Made by a program: the position numbers and the translations under genes
Notes under the pieces: model-generated
The model's database searches: none
What the model saw: the letters and a program-made list of their open reading frames with translations, nothing else
Told to the model about the DNA's origin: nothing
Shown here: positions 16,785 through 25,013 of the stretch, piece after piece
Numbering within the stretch: the stretch's first letter is position 1
How the letters are laid out: each line of letters begins with the position of its first letter
Source of the DNA: Bacteroidetes bacterium UBA4416
GTDB taxonomy: Bacteria; Bacteroidota; Bacteroidia; B-17B0; Aurantibacillaceae
Assembly: GCA_002390745.1 (NCBI GenBank)
Contig: DGQK01000007.1
Span: 62,001-126,000 of the forward strand
Reading direction: 5' to 3'
DNA length: 64,000 bases

Positions 16785-18196
16785 TGAAAACCTACAAGCT
16801 TTATTCAGCCGGAAAATTTATGACTTCCAAAAAAACACTCGAAGTCAGGAACCCATATAATGGCAGGCTTGTAGCCAAAACCTGGCTGGCGGATAAAAAC
16901 ATTCTGAATAAAGCAATCGAAAAAGCACTGTCATTACAGGACACGCTGAGAGCCCTGTCATCCCTGCAAAAATTCACGATTCTTTCTCAGATCTCGCAGG
17001 AGCTGAATGCCAATAAAAAATACCTGGCAGAGATCATGTCCATGGAAAGTGCCAAGCCCCTGAAGTATACGCTGGGCGAGATAGACCGCTCGGTGCAGAC
17101 CTTTTTAATAGCTGCCGAAGAAAGCAAACGCCTGCCTAAAGAATACATGTCGCTCGACTGGACCGCCAATGGCGCAGGCCGGGAAGGCATTGTGAATTAT
17201 TTTCCGATCGGCCTTATCGCCGGCATCGCTCCTTTCAATTTTCCGATGAACCTGGCTGTTCACAAAATAGCCCCGGCCATTGCTGCAGGCTGCCCGATTA
17301 TTTTGAAGCCGGCAAGCAGCACGCCGCTTTCATGCCTCGAGCTGGCAAAGATCATTGACAGGACAGATCTTCCGAAAGGTACTGTTTCCATCCTGCCGAT
17401 GGACCGTGAAACCGGGAACCTGCTGGTAACCGACGATCGCTTTCAACTACTGAGCTTTACCGGCTCTCCGGACGTGGGCTGGAAAATGAAAGCCCAGGCA
17501 GGCAAGAAAAAAGTGGTGCTCGAGCTGGGTGGTAATGCCGCTACGATCATTGCAGAATCTGCGGATCTTAAAGATGCCCTGCCCAAATCACTGATGGGCG
17601 CTTTCTCCTATAGCGGCCAGATCTGTATTCATGCACAGCGATTCATTGTTCATGAATCGCATATAAAACCTTTTACAGCTGCCATGAAAGCTGCCACGCT
17701 GAAACTGAAATACGGGAACCCTCTAAGTGCCGCAACAGACGTTTCAGCGATGATCGACGAGGAAAATGCGATCCGCGTGGAGCAATGGATTGAAGAGGCT
17801 CTTAAGCAAGGCGCCAAACTGATCTGCGGTGGAAAACGGAAAGGAGCTTATGTAGAGCCTACCATCCTGACCAACTGCAATGCAACGATGAAAGTGTATT
17901 CCGAGGAGGTCTTCGGACCGGTGATCTGCATCAACAGTTATCAAACTACAGAAGAAGCCATTGATATGGCGAACAATACAAAGTTTGGTTTGCAATGCGG
18001 CGTATTTACCGACTCTGTTGCGGAGCTCGACCAATGCTTCCATGATATCGATGTAGGTGGCATTATCCATAACCATGTGCCTACGCTCCGCTTCGATCAG
18101 ATGCCTTACGGAGGCATTAAAGAAAGCGGCCTGGGTCGTGAAGGTGTGAAGTATGCTATCCTGGACATGATGGAAGCCAAAGTGCTGGTGAAGTAA
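16784..18196 (+). CDS. NAD(P)-dependent aldehyde dehydrogenase family protein
   Basis: This 470-residue protein is a full-length ALDH. The general-base Glu is at about 247 in 'VVLELGGNAA'. The nucleophile Cys is at about 281 in 'SGQICIHAQR', 34 residues later, which is the standard spacing. The conserved 'GPVICINSY' and 'MPYGGIKESGLGREG' segments are also present. The 'GQICIHAQR' form resembles the GapN/lactaldehyde/phosphonoacetaldehyde dehydrogenase branch, so the substrate is uncertain. It overlaps the ATPase gene by one base and is probably translationally coupled to it, an odd functional pair. Confidence 0.9.
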   Translation: MKTYKLYSAGKFMTSKKTLEVRNPYNGRLVAKTWLADKNILNKAIEKALSLQDTLRALSSLQKFTILSQISQELNANKKYLAEIMSMESAKPLKYTLGEIDRSVQTFLIAAEESKRLPKEYMSLDWTANGAGREGIVNYFPIGLIAGIAPFNFPMNLAVHKIAPAIAAGCPIILKPASSTPLSCLELAKIIDRTDLPKGTVSILPMDRETGNLLVTDDRFQLLSFTGSPDVGWKMKAQAGKKKVVLELGGNAATIIAESADLKDALPKSLMGAFSYSGQICIHAQRFIVHESHIKPFTAAMKAATLKLKYGNPLSAATDVSAMIDEENAIRVEQWIEEALKQGAKLICGGKRKGAYVEPTILTNCNATMKVYSEEVFGPVICINSYQTTEEAIDMANNTKFGLQCGVFTDSVAELDQCFHDIDVGGIIHNHVPTLRFDQMPYGGIKESGLGREGVKYAILDMMEAKVLVK

Positions 18197-18202
18197 TGTT
18201 CA

Positions 18203-18334
18203 CTTGTCCCCTAGGGAGGGGCGAGGGAGGAAAATTAATCATATACACAAAACAAGTACTGATTAAGTGATGCGTATTCCCAAAATAAATACGAAATGAA
18301 GCACTGCACTTATCCCCCTCCAGAGGGGGATAAG
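18203..18334. repeat. Pair of C/G-rich palindromic REP-like units in a 234-bp intergenic space
   Basis: Unit A (18203-18230) reads CTTGTCCCCTAGGGAGGGG and then GCGAGGGAGG. Unit B (18309-18334) is a perfect hairpin: CTTATCCCCCTC, a 2-nt loop, then its complement. Both begin CTTrTCCCC and lie 78 bp apart in otherwise AT-rich DNA between the aldehyde dehydrogenase and CoA-transferase genes. They resemble dispersed intergenic palindromes of Bacteroidota. Unit B could also act as a weak transcriptional barrier, but has no T-run. Confidence 0.6.
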
Positions 18335-18430
18335 GTATGATATCCTTAACTCAAAAATCCGGTATTCTATTTCTCCGATCTTCATTTCCGAAAAGCTTTA
18401 TTCAGTAAAAAAATCATACCTTGAGCTCCC

Positions 18431-19501
18431 ATGCATGATATTTTCAAAGACCTTACCGTCATCGAACTGGCGGGCGTATTGGCGGGCCCTTCCGTAGGCC
18501 TGTTCTTTGCGGAGCTTGGCGCAAAAGTCATCAAAATCGAGAACCCCAAAACCGGAGGCGATGTGACGCGCAGCTGGAAACTTTCCACGGAAGACCCTTC
18601 TGACAAAGGCAGTGCTTACTACTGGAGTGTGAATACCGGAAAGGAAGTACAATTCCTCAACCTGAACGACGCAAAAGATCTGGAGCAGTTTTATGCGCTT
18701 GTCAAAACCGCCGATATCGTGATCACCAATTACAAAGCCGGTGACGACCAAAAGCTGAAGGTGGATTACGCGACCTTGTCTGCCATCAATCCCCTTCTCA
18801 TCTATGCCTCGGTCAATGGCTTCGGGAAAGGCCAGCCACGCACTGCTTACGACCTCATCCTCCAGGCCGAAAGCGGCTTTATGTTTATGAACGGCGAAAA
18901 GAATGCGGCGCCTTTAAAAATGCCGGTGGCGCTCATCGATCTGCTTGCCGGGCATCAATTAAAAGAAGCAGTACTGATAGCCCTCCTGCAACGCAACAAA
19001 AACGGTAAAGGAATGGCGCTTAGCGTTTCGCTCTTCGATGCAGCCATTGCTTCGCTGGCCAACCAGGCCACAAACTGGCTCATTGCCCATCACCTTCCTG
19101 TTTCCCAGGGCTCGCTGCATCCCAACATTGCACCTTACGGCGAATTGTTTAGCACAGCCGACCATCATACGATTACCTTTGCTATCGGCAGCGACCGGCA
19201 ATTCCAGAAGCTCTGTGGCATTCTCGGTCTTCCGATCGCACAGGATGCCCGCTATGCCGGCAATCAGGAGCGCGTGAAGCAACGTGAAGAGCTGGCGGCA
19301 GCTCTTGGCGAAAAGATCCGGCTTCATTCCTTTCAGGATCTTTACCAGGCCTGCCTGGAACTGGATATTCCTATAGGGAAGATACGTAACCTGGAAGAAG
19401 TTTTTGAGCTGCCGGAAGCACAGCAACTGATCCGAAACCGGCAAATTAACGGAAAAACCCTGAAAACAGTGAGTTCTATCGGATTCAGGCTCGAGAACTG
19501 A
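18431..19501 (+). CDS. CaiB/BaiF family (class III) CoA-transferase
   Basis: This 356-residue protein opens with the family signature 'LTVIELAGVLAGPSVGLFFA' and 'LGAKVIKIENP'. It carries the conserved Asp at about 170 in 'PVALIDLLAGHQL', the position of the catalytic Asp that forms the acyl-anhydride intermediate in formyl-CoA transferase. Class III enzymes move CoA between carboxylic acids. The substrate is not readable; members include racemases and succinyl-CoA transferases. It stands alone after the repeat pair, with about 90 bp before the next gene. Confidence 0.9.
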   Translation: MHDIFKDLTVIELAGVLAGPSVGLFFAELGAKVIKIENPKTGGDVTRSWKLSTEDPSDKGSAYYWSVNTGKEVQFLNLNDAKDLEQFYALVKTADIVITNYKAGDDQKLKVDYATLSAINPLLIYASVNGFGKGQPRTAYDLILQAESGFMFMNGEKNAAPLKMPVALIDLLAGHQLKEAVLIALLQRNKNGKGMALSVSLFDAAIASLANQATNWLIAHHLPVSQGSLHPNIAPYGELFSTADHHTITFAIGSDRQFQKLCGILGLPIAQDARYAGNQERVKQREELAAALGEKIRLHSFQDLYQACLELDIPIGKIRNLEEVFELPEAQQLIRNRQINGKTLKTVSSIGFRLEN

Positions 19502-19594
19502 TTCTCGCTTTTAAACTAATCAACACGCATTGTCAGTACTATTTGATAGTTTTTATAGGGTATTATTTGTAAACTTGTTAGATAAAAATACCCT

Positions 19595-20239
19595 ATGATC
19601 CGTCTATCATTCTTGCCAGTGGCCCTGCAACTGATATCGCTGTCCTGTTTTTCGCAATCGAAAGATACCGTTCTGCTCATGAACGGAAATATTGTTGTCG
19701 AAAAAGTGATCGATACGTTGATAGGAGCTGTGACCGTTATGCATCCGGAGAAAGCGGGCGAGAAGCTGCATTTCGAATACGATCAGATCTACGCGGTGAA
19801 ATATGCCAGCGGCTTCACCGACTATTACTATCGGCAGGACAGTCTTCTGGGCAACTACTTTACACGCGACGAAATGGAATACTACATCTATGGCGAGCGT
19901 GATGCCCGCAAAGGCTTTAAGCCCCGAGGCTCAATGATCGGCGCCGGTGCGGTAGGACTCGTAAGCGGCGGCCTCGGCATTTTCTTCGCCCCCGTATTTC
20001 CGGTTGGCTATATGGGCCTTAGCGGCATCCCGAAAGTGCGCATCCGGCACAGCACCATCAGCAACCCTAACTACATCGAGCACGATGCGTATATCCTGGG
20101 CTATGAGCGCGTGGCAAGGAGCAAGCGCAGGCTACAATCCCTCCTCGGCGGGGCCATTGGCCTGGCAGCGGGCTATGGACTTTATTTCGGCGTACTTAAA
20201 AATGCGCTGCCAACGACTTTAAACATCAGCTTTAAATAA
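19595..20239 (+). CDS. Hypothetical exported protein with C-terminal membrane segments
   Basis: This 214-residue protein has an N-terminal signal (about 1-20, ending Cys-Phe-Ser-Gln). An N-terminal half of short strands ('DTVLLMNGNIVVEKVIDTL') resembles the 'tells where a protein sends messages' leader seen in many Bacteroidota exported proteins. Two hydrophobic Gly/Ala-rich stretches follow at about 113-140 and 180-205. I do not recognise a named family. It lies 15 bp before purT on the same strand and may share a transcript with it. Confidence 0.7.
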   Translation: MIRLSFLPVALQLISLSCFSQSKDTVLLMNGNIVVEKVIDTLIGAVTVMHPEKAGEKLHFEYDQIYAVKYASGFTDYYYRQDSLLGNYFTRDEMEYYIYGERDARKGFKPRGSMIGAGAVGLVSGGLGIFFAPVFPVGYMGLSGIPKVRIRHSTISNPNYIEHDAYILGYERVARSKRRLQSLLGGAIGLAAGYGLYFGVLKNALPTTLNISFK

Positions 20240-20254
20240 CATTCAAAACGCACT

Positions 20255-21430
20255 ATGCAACAAAAAATCGTACTCCTCGGATCCGGAGAATTAGGAAAAG
20301 AATTAGTCATTGCCCTGCAACGCCTCGGCCAATATGTGATTGCCGTTGATTCTTATGAAGGCGCACCGGCCATGCAGGTAGCGCATGCTTATGAAGTGAT
20401 CAATATGCTGGATGGCGCAGCCCTGGATGCAGTAATTGACAAACACAAGCCTGACCTGATTGTTCCTGAGATCGAAGCCATCCGCACCGAACGTTTTTAT
20501 GAGTATGAGCAGCAAGGTATGACTGTAGTGCCAAGCGCCAAAGCAGCCAATTTCACCATGAACCGCAAAGCCATCCGCGACCTCGCTTCCAAAGAGCTTG
20601 GGTTGCGAACAGCCAACTACCGCTATGCGACAACACTTGAAGAATTTAAAAATGCCATCGCCGTTATTGGGATTCCCTGTGTGGTGAAACCTTTGATGAG
20701 CAGCAGCGGGAAAGGACAGAGCGTGGTGAAAACGGAAGCCGACATTGAAACATCATGGAACTATGCCATGGAAGGATCGCGCGGAGATTACAAAGAAGTG
20801 ATCGTGGAAGAGTTCATCAAGTTTCATGCGGAAATCACTTTGCTCACCGTCACCCAAAAATCGGGGAAGACCTTGTTTTGCCCGCCTATCGGGCACAGGC
20901 AGGAGCGCGGCGACTACCAGGAAAGCTGGCAGCCCTGCGCCATCAGCGAACAGGACCTGAAAGACGCGCAGGACATGGCCGCCAAAGTAACCGAAGCGCT
21001 CAGCGGCGCCGGCCTCTGGGGCGTCGAATTTTTCCTGACAGAAAAAGGCGTCTATTTTTCGGAGCTCTCGCCTCGCCCACACGACACCGGCATGGTAACC
21101 CTGGCCGGAACTCAAAACCTCAGCGAATTTGAGTTGCACGCCCGCGCCATCACCGGCCTGCCCATTCCTGAAATTACACTGGAGCGCTGCGGTGCTTCTG
21201 CCGTAGTACTGGCAACTACCGAAGGAAAACATCCTGCTTACACGGGCGTCGAAGACGTTTTGGCCAATGCATCAACCGATGTGAGGATTTTCAACAAACC
21301 TACCACACGCCCCTACCGCCGAATGGCCGTCGTGCTTACCTACGACAAGCCCGGCAGTAATGTCGAAGCGGTGAAGGAAAAAGCCATTGAGCTGGCGAAA
21401 CGCATCAGAGTTGTAACCGGAGAAGCATGA
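20255..21430 (+). CDS. purT: Formate-dependent phosphoribosylglycinamide formyltransferase
   Basis: This 391-residue ATP-grasp enzyme matches PurT throughout. It has an N-terminal Rossmann-like region ('KIVLLGSGELGKELVIALQRLG'), the ATP-grasp lid and 'KPLMSSSGKGQS', then 'GLWGVEFFLTEKGVYFSELSPRPHDTGMVT'. PurT converts GAR plus formate and ATP to FGAR in purine synthesis, independent of folate. Length equals the family norm. Its 3' end overlaps the following small secreted-protein gene by 4 bp (ATGA), so the two are coupled. Confidence 0.95.
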   Translation: MQQKIVLLGSGELGKELVIALQRLGQYVIAVDSYEGAPAMQVAHAYEVINMLDGAALDAVIDKHKPDLIVPEIEAIRTERFYEYEQQGMTVVPSAKAANFTMNRKAIRDLASKELGLRTANYRYATTLEEFKNAIAVIGIPCVVKPLMSSSGKGQSVVKTEADIETSWNYAMEGSRGDYKEVIVEEFIKFHAEITLLTVTQKSGKTLFCPPIGHRQERGDYQESWQPCAISEQDLKDAQDMAAKVTEALSGAGLWGVEFFLTEKGVYFSELSPRPHDTGMVTLAGTQNLSEFELHARAITGLPIPEITLERCGASAVVLATTEGKHPAYTGVEDVLANASTDVRIFNKPTTRPYRRMAVVLTYDKPGSNVEAVKEKAIELAKRIRVVTGEA

Positions 21431-21975
21431 GAAGGGCGTTGCTGATCATCCTGTTAGGTTATAGTTGCCTTGCGGTTTCTCAAAACAGCATGTTCCCCGA
21501 ACATTTACAAAAAACGCAGATCGCCCGGCTACAAAGCAACGACTCACTGATCTATTACCAATGCCACGTGGATGAAGCGTCCCAGGAACTTACCACCAGT
21601 AGCGGACAAAAGATCATTTCCAAAAAAAGACGGGTGACCATCACCGAAAAATTTGTGATCCTGAGAAACGATTCGCTGTACTTCTGCCGGTACTACACCT
21701 CGCCACTGACGAACTATCCCAACAAAAAATTCCCCTACCTCACCCTGAAAGAAGTGAGCAACTGGAATTTTGAGCTACAGAAATCGAAAGCGTTAACAAC
21801 GGAAGACGTATTGCTGGCAGCCGCGATGGAAACAAAAACCCATGCCATCATCCATTACGAGCTTAACATCAACAAGAGCTGCCCTAACGAAGTAATTATC
21901 TGCTATAAAAAAAACCGCGAACAACTGATTGTAGAAGGAGATTACCTCTTGAGTAAATTGCTGAAGTGCAACTAG
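21427..21975 (+). CDS. Hypothetical secreted protein, 182 residues
   Basis: The protein has a signal peptide (about 1-19, ending Ala-Val-Ser-Gln) and a strand-rich mature part with no recognised family. It has basic patches ('SKKRRVTITEKF') and two Cys residues, at about 117 and 170. It begins inside the purT stop (ATGA overlap) and so is translated from the same mRNA, but no purine role can be inferred. Confidence 0.7.
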   Translation: MRRALLIILLGYSCLAVSQNSMFPEHLQKTQIARLQSNDSLIYYQCHVDEASQELTTSSGQKIISKKRRVTITEKFVILRNDSLYFCRYYTSPLTNYPNKKFPYLTLKEVSNWNFELQKSKALTTEDVLLAAAMETKTHAIIHYELNINKSCPNEVIICYKKNREQLIVEGDYLLSKLLKCN

Positions 21976-22038
21976 GCTTTTCATGTTTGAAGAACATTTA
22001 AACGCAGAGAAGCAAACTGCTTACACTTAATTTTGCCC

Positions 22039-22734
22039 CTACTTTTTCTTAAGGGTCTTTAATTGGATCAGGTCTACCAGGAAGGCAAAAGCCATCGAGA
22101 AATAGATATAGCCTTTCGGGATTTTGACATGCAACCCTTCCGCCAGGAGCGATAAACCGATCATCATCAGAAAACACAAGGCCAGCACTTTGAAGGACGG
22201 ATGCTTTTGAATAAAATGGCTGATGGGCTTCGACGCCACGAGCATGATGCTCACGGCCACGATCACCGCCGTGTACATGATCCAAAGCTCCTGCACCATT
22301 CCTACCGCGGTAATAATGGAATCGATGGAAAACACCAGGTCCAGCAGGATAATTTCGGACAATAATTTCTGAAAGCTTCCCTGCTTCGTTCCGGGATTAA
22401 TGCCATCGGCATCTTCCTCCGTCTTGTGAAAAATTTCCCTGGTGCTTTTGTAGAGCAGGAAAATACCGCCGGCAATAAGGATCAGGCCTTTTCCTGAAAT
22501 GCCGATGTCGGCTACCGTAAACAATACCGTGTCAAGTTTCAGGATCCAGGAAATCACCGCGAGCAAAGCGAGGCGGATGACCATCGCCAGGCCAAGGCCC
22601 CAATACCGCAATTTGCTGCGCTGTTCCGGCGGCAGCTTATCAGAAAGGATAGAAATAAAAACGACGTTATCGATCCCCAGGATAACTTCCAGGGCAATAA
22701 GTGATAATAAAGGAACAATTGCATCTAAAACCAT
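22039..22734 (-). CDS. TerC family integral membrane protein
   Basis: This 231-residue protein has about seven hydrophobic segments. The TerC signatures are 'LEVILGIDNVVFISIL' near the N-terminus and 'LVFSIDSIITAVGM' in the middle, each with the membrane-embedded acidic residue. TerC/Alx/YgdQ-type proteins are linked to tellurite resistance or manganese homeostasis; which applies here is unknown. The gene is monocistronic, convergent with the purT unit, and followed by 79 bp without a visible gene. Confidence 0.9.
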   Translation of the reverse strand: MVLDAIVPLLSLIALEVILGIDNVVFISILSDKLPPEQRSKLRYWGLGLAMVIRLALLAVISWILKLDTVLFTVADIGISGKGLILIAGGIFLLYKSTREIFHKTEEDADGINPGTKQGSFQKLLSEIILLDLVFSIDSIITAVGMVQELWIMYTAVIVAVSIMLVASKPISHFIQKHPSFKVLALCFLMMIGLSLLAEGLHVKIPKGYIYFSMAFAFLVDLIQLKTLKKK

Positions 22735-22813
22735 AGGTAGCTACTGAATGGCCTAAATTAGACATTATAAGAACATGCCATTTCTAAAAAAATACAATTT
22801 GTAGGATATTATA

Positions 22814-23920
22814 TTACCAATCACGTCTGAAAAGCTTTCTCAACCTCGCCAGCAAGGTATTTCCTCTCTGTTTATCCAAAACATTGATCTTATCAGTCTC
22901 TTGTTGTAAAACAGCATCATTTGATTTTTCCTCTTTCCGCTGACTATCGCTATTTTCATGATGATGAAGATCATACTTCGCTTTTTCCTTCCAATCCGCT
23001 TTAAAGGAAGCATTTATAAGTGAAGGCCTAAATCCGGCACTTTTTAGAATGTCATAGAAATTGTTGATAAAATCAGACAGCTTATAAGGTAATTTATTGA
23101 TATCAGTAAGCTGTTCCGCATGGTCAATATATATCTGCTGCTCTGTTATCGCAGAACTCCTCTTATTTCTCCAAATTTCCCACTCGCTCTCAATATCTGA
23201 CTCGAACACGGAATGACTGTCTGTTCCAAACAGCACGTCGATATGGCCGGATAGAAAATGGTAAAAACGAATAAGGTCGATACGATCTTTATTGGATTCG
23301 TATACCAGCGCTTGTATAGACTGGTTTTGTGTTTCCTGACTAAAAGAGGGATGCTGCAATAAATAAGTCAAATCAAACAAATCTTTAAATCTCGGCCTTA
23401 TTAACGTCTGGTGGATTTTCCAGGAGACCTGCAAACACAAAGGCGTCGTGTAGGGAATAGTGAATGGCTCGCCACGTAGTGGTTTATAGAGTAAAGGAAC
23501 AGGTGGAAACTCAACAGGGAGGTTAAAGGAAATGTCAATCTCTAACGAATGTATCTCATGCTGATCTACCCGACACGCCAACTCTGTATAGGTTGTTGGA
23601 AAATCATCATGCATGGCGTAATCGATTAATCTCCAGGCTCCGTTTTCCGAAAAACTCATGAATTCTACGCCATCATTTGTTTTAAGCTCTGTAATCATAG
23701 TCACCCATTTATTGAATATGCTACGCGATGTTTCAGGGTCATTCAACCTTTCGAGGTACAGCCAGTCAAGGTCGGCTGGAGTTCGCTGCACAGGATCCAC
23801 AAAATATTGACGGGTCACATAACTTCCTTTCAGCATAAAAGGCATTCCAAGTTTAGCTGCTCTACGGATAAAGGATTCATAAGCAAGCATTTTTGCTAAT
23901 TGTTTATCGTCTCTATTCAT
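22814..23920 (-). CDS. AbiEii/AbiGii-type nucleotidyltransferase
   Basis: This 368-residue protein carries the nucleotidyltransferase signature in its first 55 residues: Gly32-Ser33 in 'MLKGSYVTRQYF' and Asp50-Leu-Asp52 in 'RTPADLDWLYL', the metal-binding pair. A long helical middle ('LQVSWKIHQTLIRPRFKDLFDLTYLL') resembles AbiEii-family proteins, which act as toxins in abortive-infection or toxin-antitoxin pairs, some by adding nucleotides to tRNA. The C-terminal 110 residues are charged and less conserved. It lies 12 bp downstream of a 199-residue partner on the same strand. The pair is AT-rich compared with its surroundings. No AbiEi-like antitoxin is visible. Confidence 0.78.
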   Translation of the reverse strand: MNRDDKQLAKMLAYESFIRRAAKLGMPFMLKGSYVTRQYFVDPVQRTPADLDWLYLERLNDPETSRSIFNKWVTMITELKTNDGVEFMSFSENGAWRLIDYAMHDDFPTTYTELACRVDQHEIHSLEIDISFNLPVEFPPVPLLYKPLRGEPFTIPYTTPLCLQVSWKIHQTLIRPRFKDLFDLTYLLQHPSFSQETQNQSIQALVYESNKDRIDLIRFYHFLSGHIDVLFGTDSHSVFESDIESEWEIWRNKRSSAITEQQIYIDHAEQLTDINKLPYKLSDFINNFYDILKSAGFRPSLINASFKADWKEKAKYDLHHHENSDSQRKEEKSNDAVLQQETDKINVLDKQRGNTLLARLRKLFRRDW

Positions 23921-23932
23921 AGACTTCTGTTA

Positions 23933-24532
23933 TTATATTAACCAACCTTTATCTAAACTTATATTTGTATCTAAGAGGCAATATTCGAAATGATTTTTGG
24001 AAACCTGCCAACCCCCAATGCGAAGTGCTTCGCAAAGCTCATTCACGCGGCTTGAAAATTCATCAGAGCTTCCGGATTCCCGTAGGGTAATAAAACGCAG
24101 ATTTTGCTCATCTTTTAACGCATTATGCGACACATGCACATGGTGAGCCTCGCAAAGCTGCAATAAATTATCTACACGTTCATAAGGCACTTTGCCATGC
24201 CATTCGTAGTAGCGCTTTCCTACACCATAGTGGTCTACCTTAAATCGTTTTTCTTCATTGAATGGAACCTCGATCTTAAGACGTCTAGGAATCATATCTA
24301 CTTGCTCAAGCTTCGAAACATATTGCTCCGAAAGGCGGACAACTGTAGGTAGGTCTTTTTCTTTAAGAACTTTACTAAACATCGGTTGCTGCCGAGCATT
24401 TCCACGAGAAAGTTCTATGAATACAGGTTTTGCCGATAATTCCAAACAGATGTTTTTAAACGCTTTGCCTTGAAGATGCGTAAGTTCACCGACAGTAATA
24501 TGGATTTCAAAAGGAATAACTTCAGCACTCAT
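23933..24532 (-). CDS. Partner of the AbiEii-like gene; internally duplicated hypothetical protein
   Basis: The protein is 199 residues from the ATG at 24532. An upstream ATG at 24565 would add 11 residues and run into a hairpin, so I prefer the later start. It is not a family I can name. Two halves about 100 residues apart share a pattern: 'FEIHITV' (8-14) and 'YEWHGKV' (109-115); a strand followed by a Gly- or polar-rich loop; then 'RRLKIEVP' (83-90) and 'HFEYCLLDTN' (181-190) at each half's end. The His-containing strands faintly recall 2H phosphoesterases, but the HxT/S motif is not kept in both halves. It is co-transcribed with the nucleotidyltransferase. Confidence 0.7.
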   Translation of the reverse strand: MSAEVIPFEIHITVGELTHLQGKAFKNICLELSAKPVFIELSRGNARQQPMFSKVLKEKDLPTVVRLSEQYVSKLEQVDMIPRRLKIEVPFNEEKRFKVDHYGVGKRYYEWHGKVPYERVDNLLQLCEAHHVHVSHNALKDEQNLRFITLRESGSSDEFSSRVNELCEALRIGGWQVSKNHFEYCLLDTNISLDKGWLI

Positions 24533-24565
24533 AACATCAAACACAGTATGGCATGAAGATATCAA

Positions 24566-24588
24566 TCTTTTAGCAATTCGCTAAAAGA
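24566..24588 (-). promoter_or_regulatory. Inverted repeat ahead of the nucleotidyltransferase pair
   Basis: TCTTTTAGC and its complement form a 9-bp stem with a 5-nt loop, 34 bp upstream of the partner gene's ATG and just after the stop of the upstream membrane-protein gene. There is no T-run, so an operator or mRNA structure is as likely as a terminator. Confidence 0.4.
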
Positions 24589-24592
24589 AAGA

Positions 24593-24964
24593 TCAGGCAG
24601 CCCTTTGCCTCACAGGCCTTGAAGGATTCTCCATCAGGGCGTATTTAGCCAGCAGGATCAGCGCCATCAGAAGATTTAGACCCAGGTAAATGGAGCCATA
24701 GAGAATAAGATCGCGGGAAGCCGGGGAGGGCTCATGGAACTCGCGGTACTCCGCCATCAGCGCTGCAAACAAAAAGAGGTTGATGAGGATAAGCAAAATG
24801 GCCAACAACAGGCCAAGGGCTTTATTTCTGAAGATCAGCAACAGCGCAATTCCCAGCAATAAAGCCATTGCAAAAGGGTTGAACAGGCTTCCCGCCATCA
24901 TCCAGTAATAGAGAACAGAAAGGATAAAATAACTTTCAGGTATGAATTTCAAATATAGTTTCAT
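24593..24964 (-). CDS. Hypothetical membrane protein, 123 residues
   Basis: Four hydrophobic segments are visible (about 9-27, 28-47, 48-72 and 88-112), separated by short charged loops, with a basic tail. No family is recognised. It lies 49 bp downstream of the alpha/beta hydrolase on the same strand, so the two may be co-transcribed. Confidence 0.65.
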   Translation of the reverse strand: MKLYLKFIPESYFILSVLYYWMMAGSLFNPFAMALLLGIALLLIFRNKALGLLLAILLILINLFLFAALMAEYREFHEPSPASRDLILYGSIYLGLNLLMALILLAKYALMENPSRPVRQRAA

Positions 24965-25013
24965 GATTTGTATAAAACGGATTTCAGGCAGGTTTAGTAT
25001 TTTTCTACTCCTG

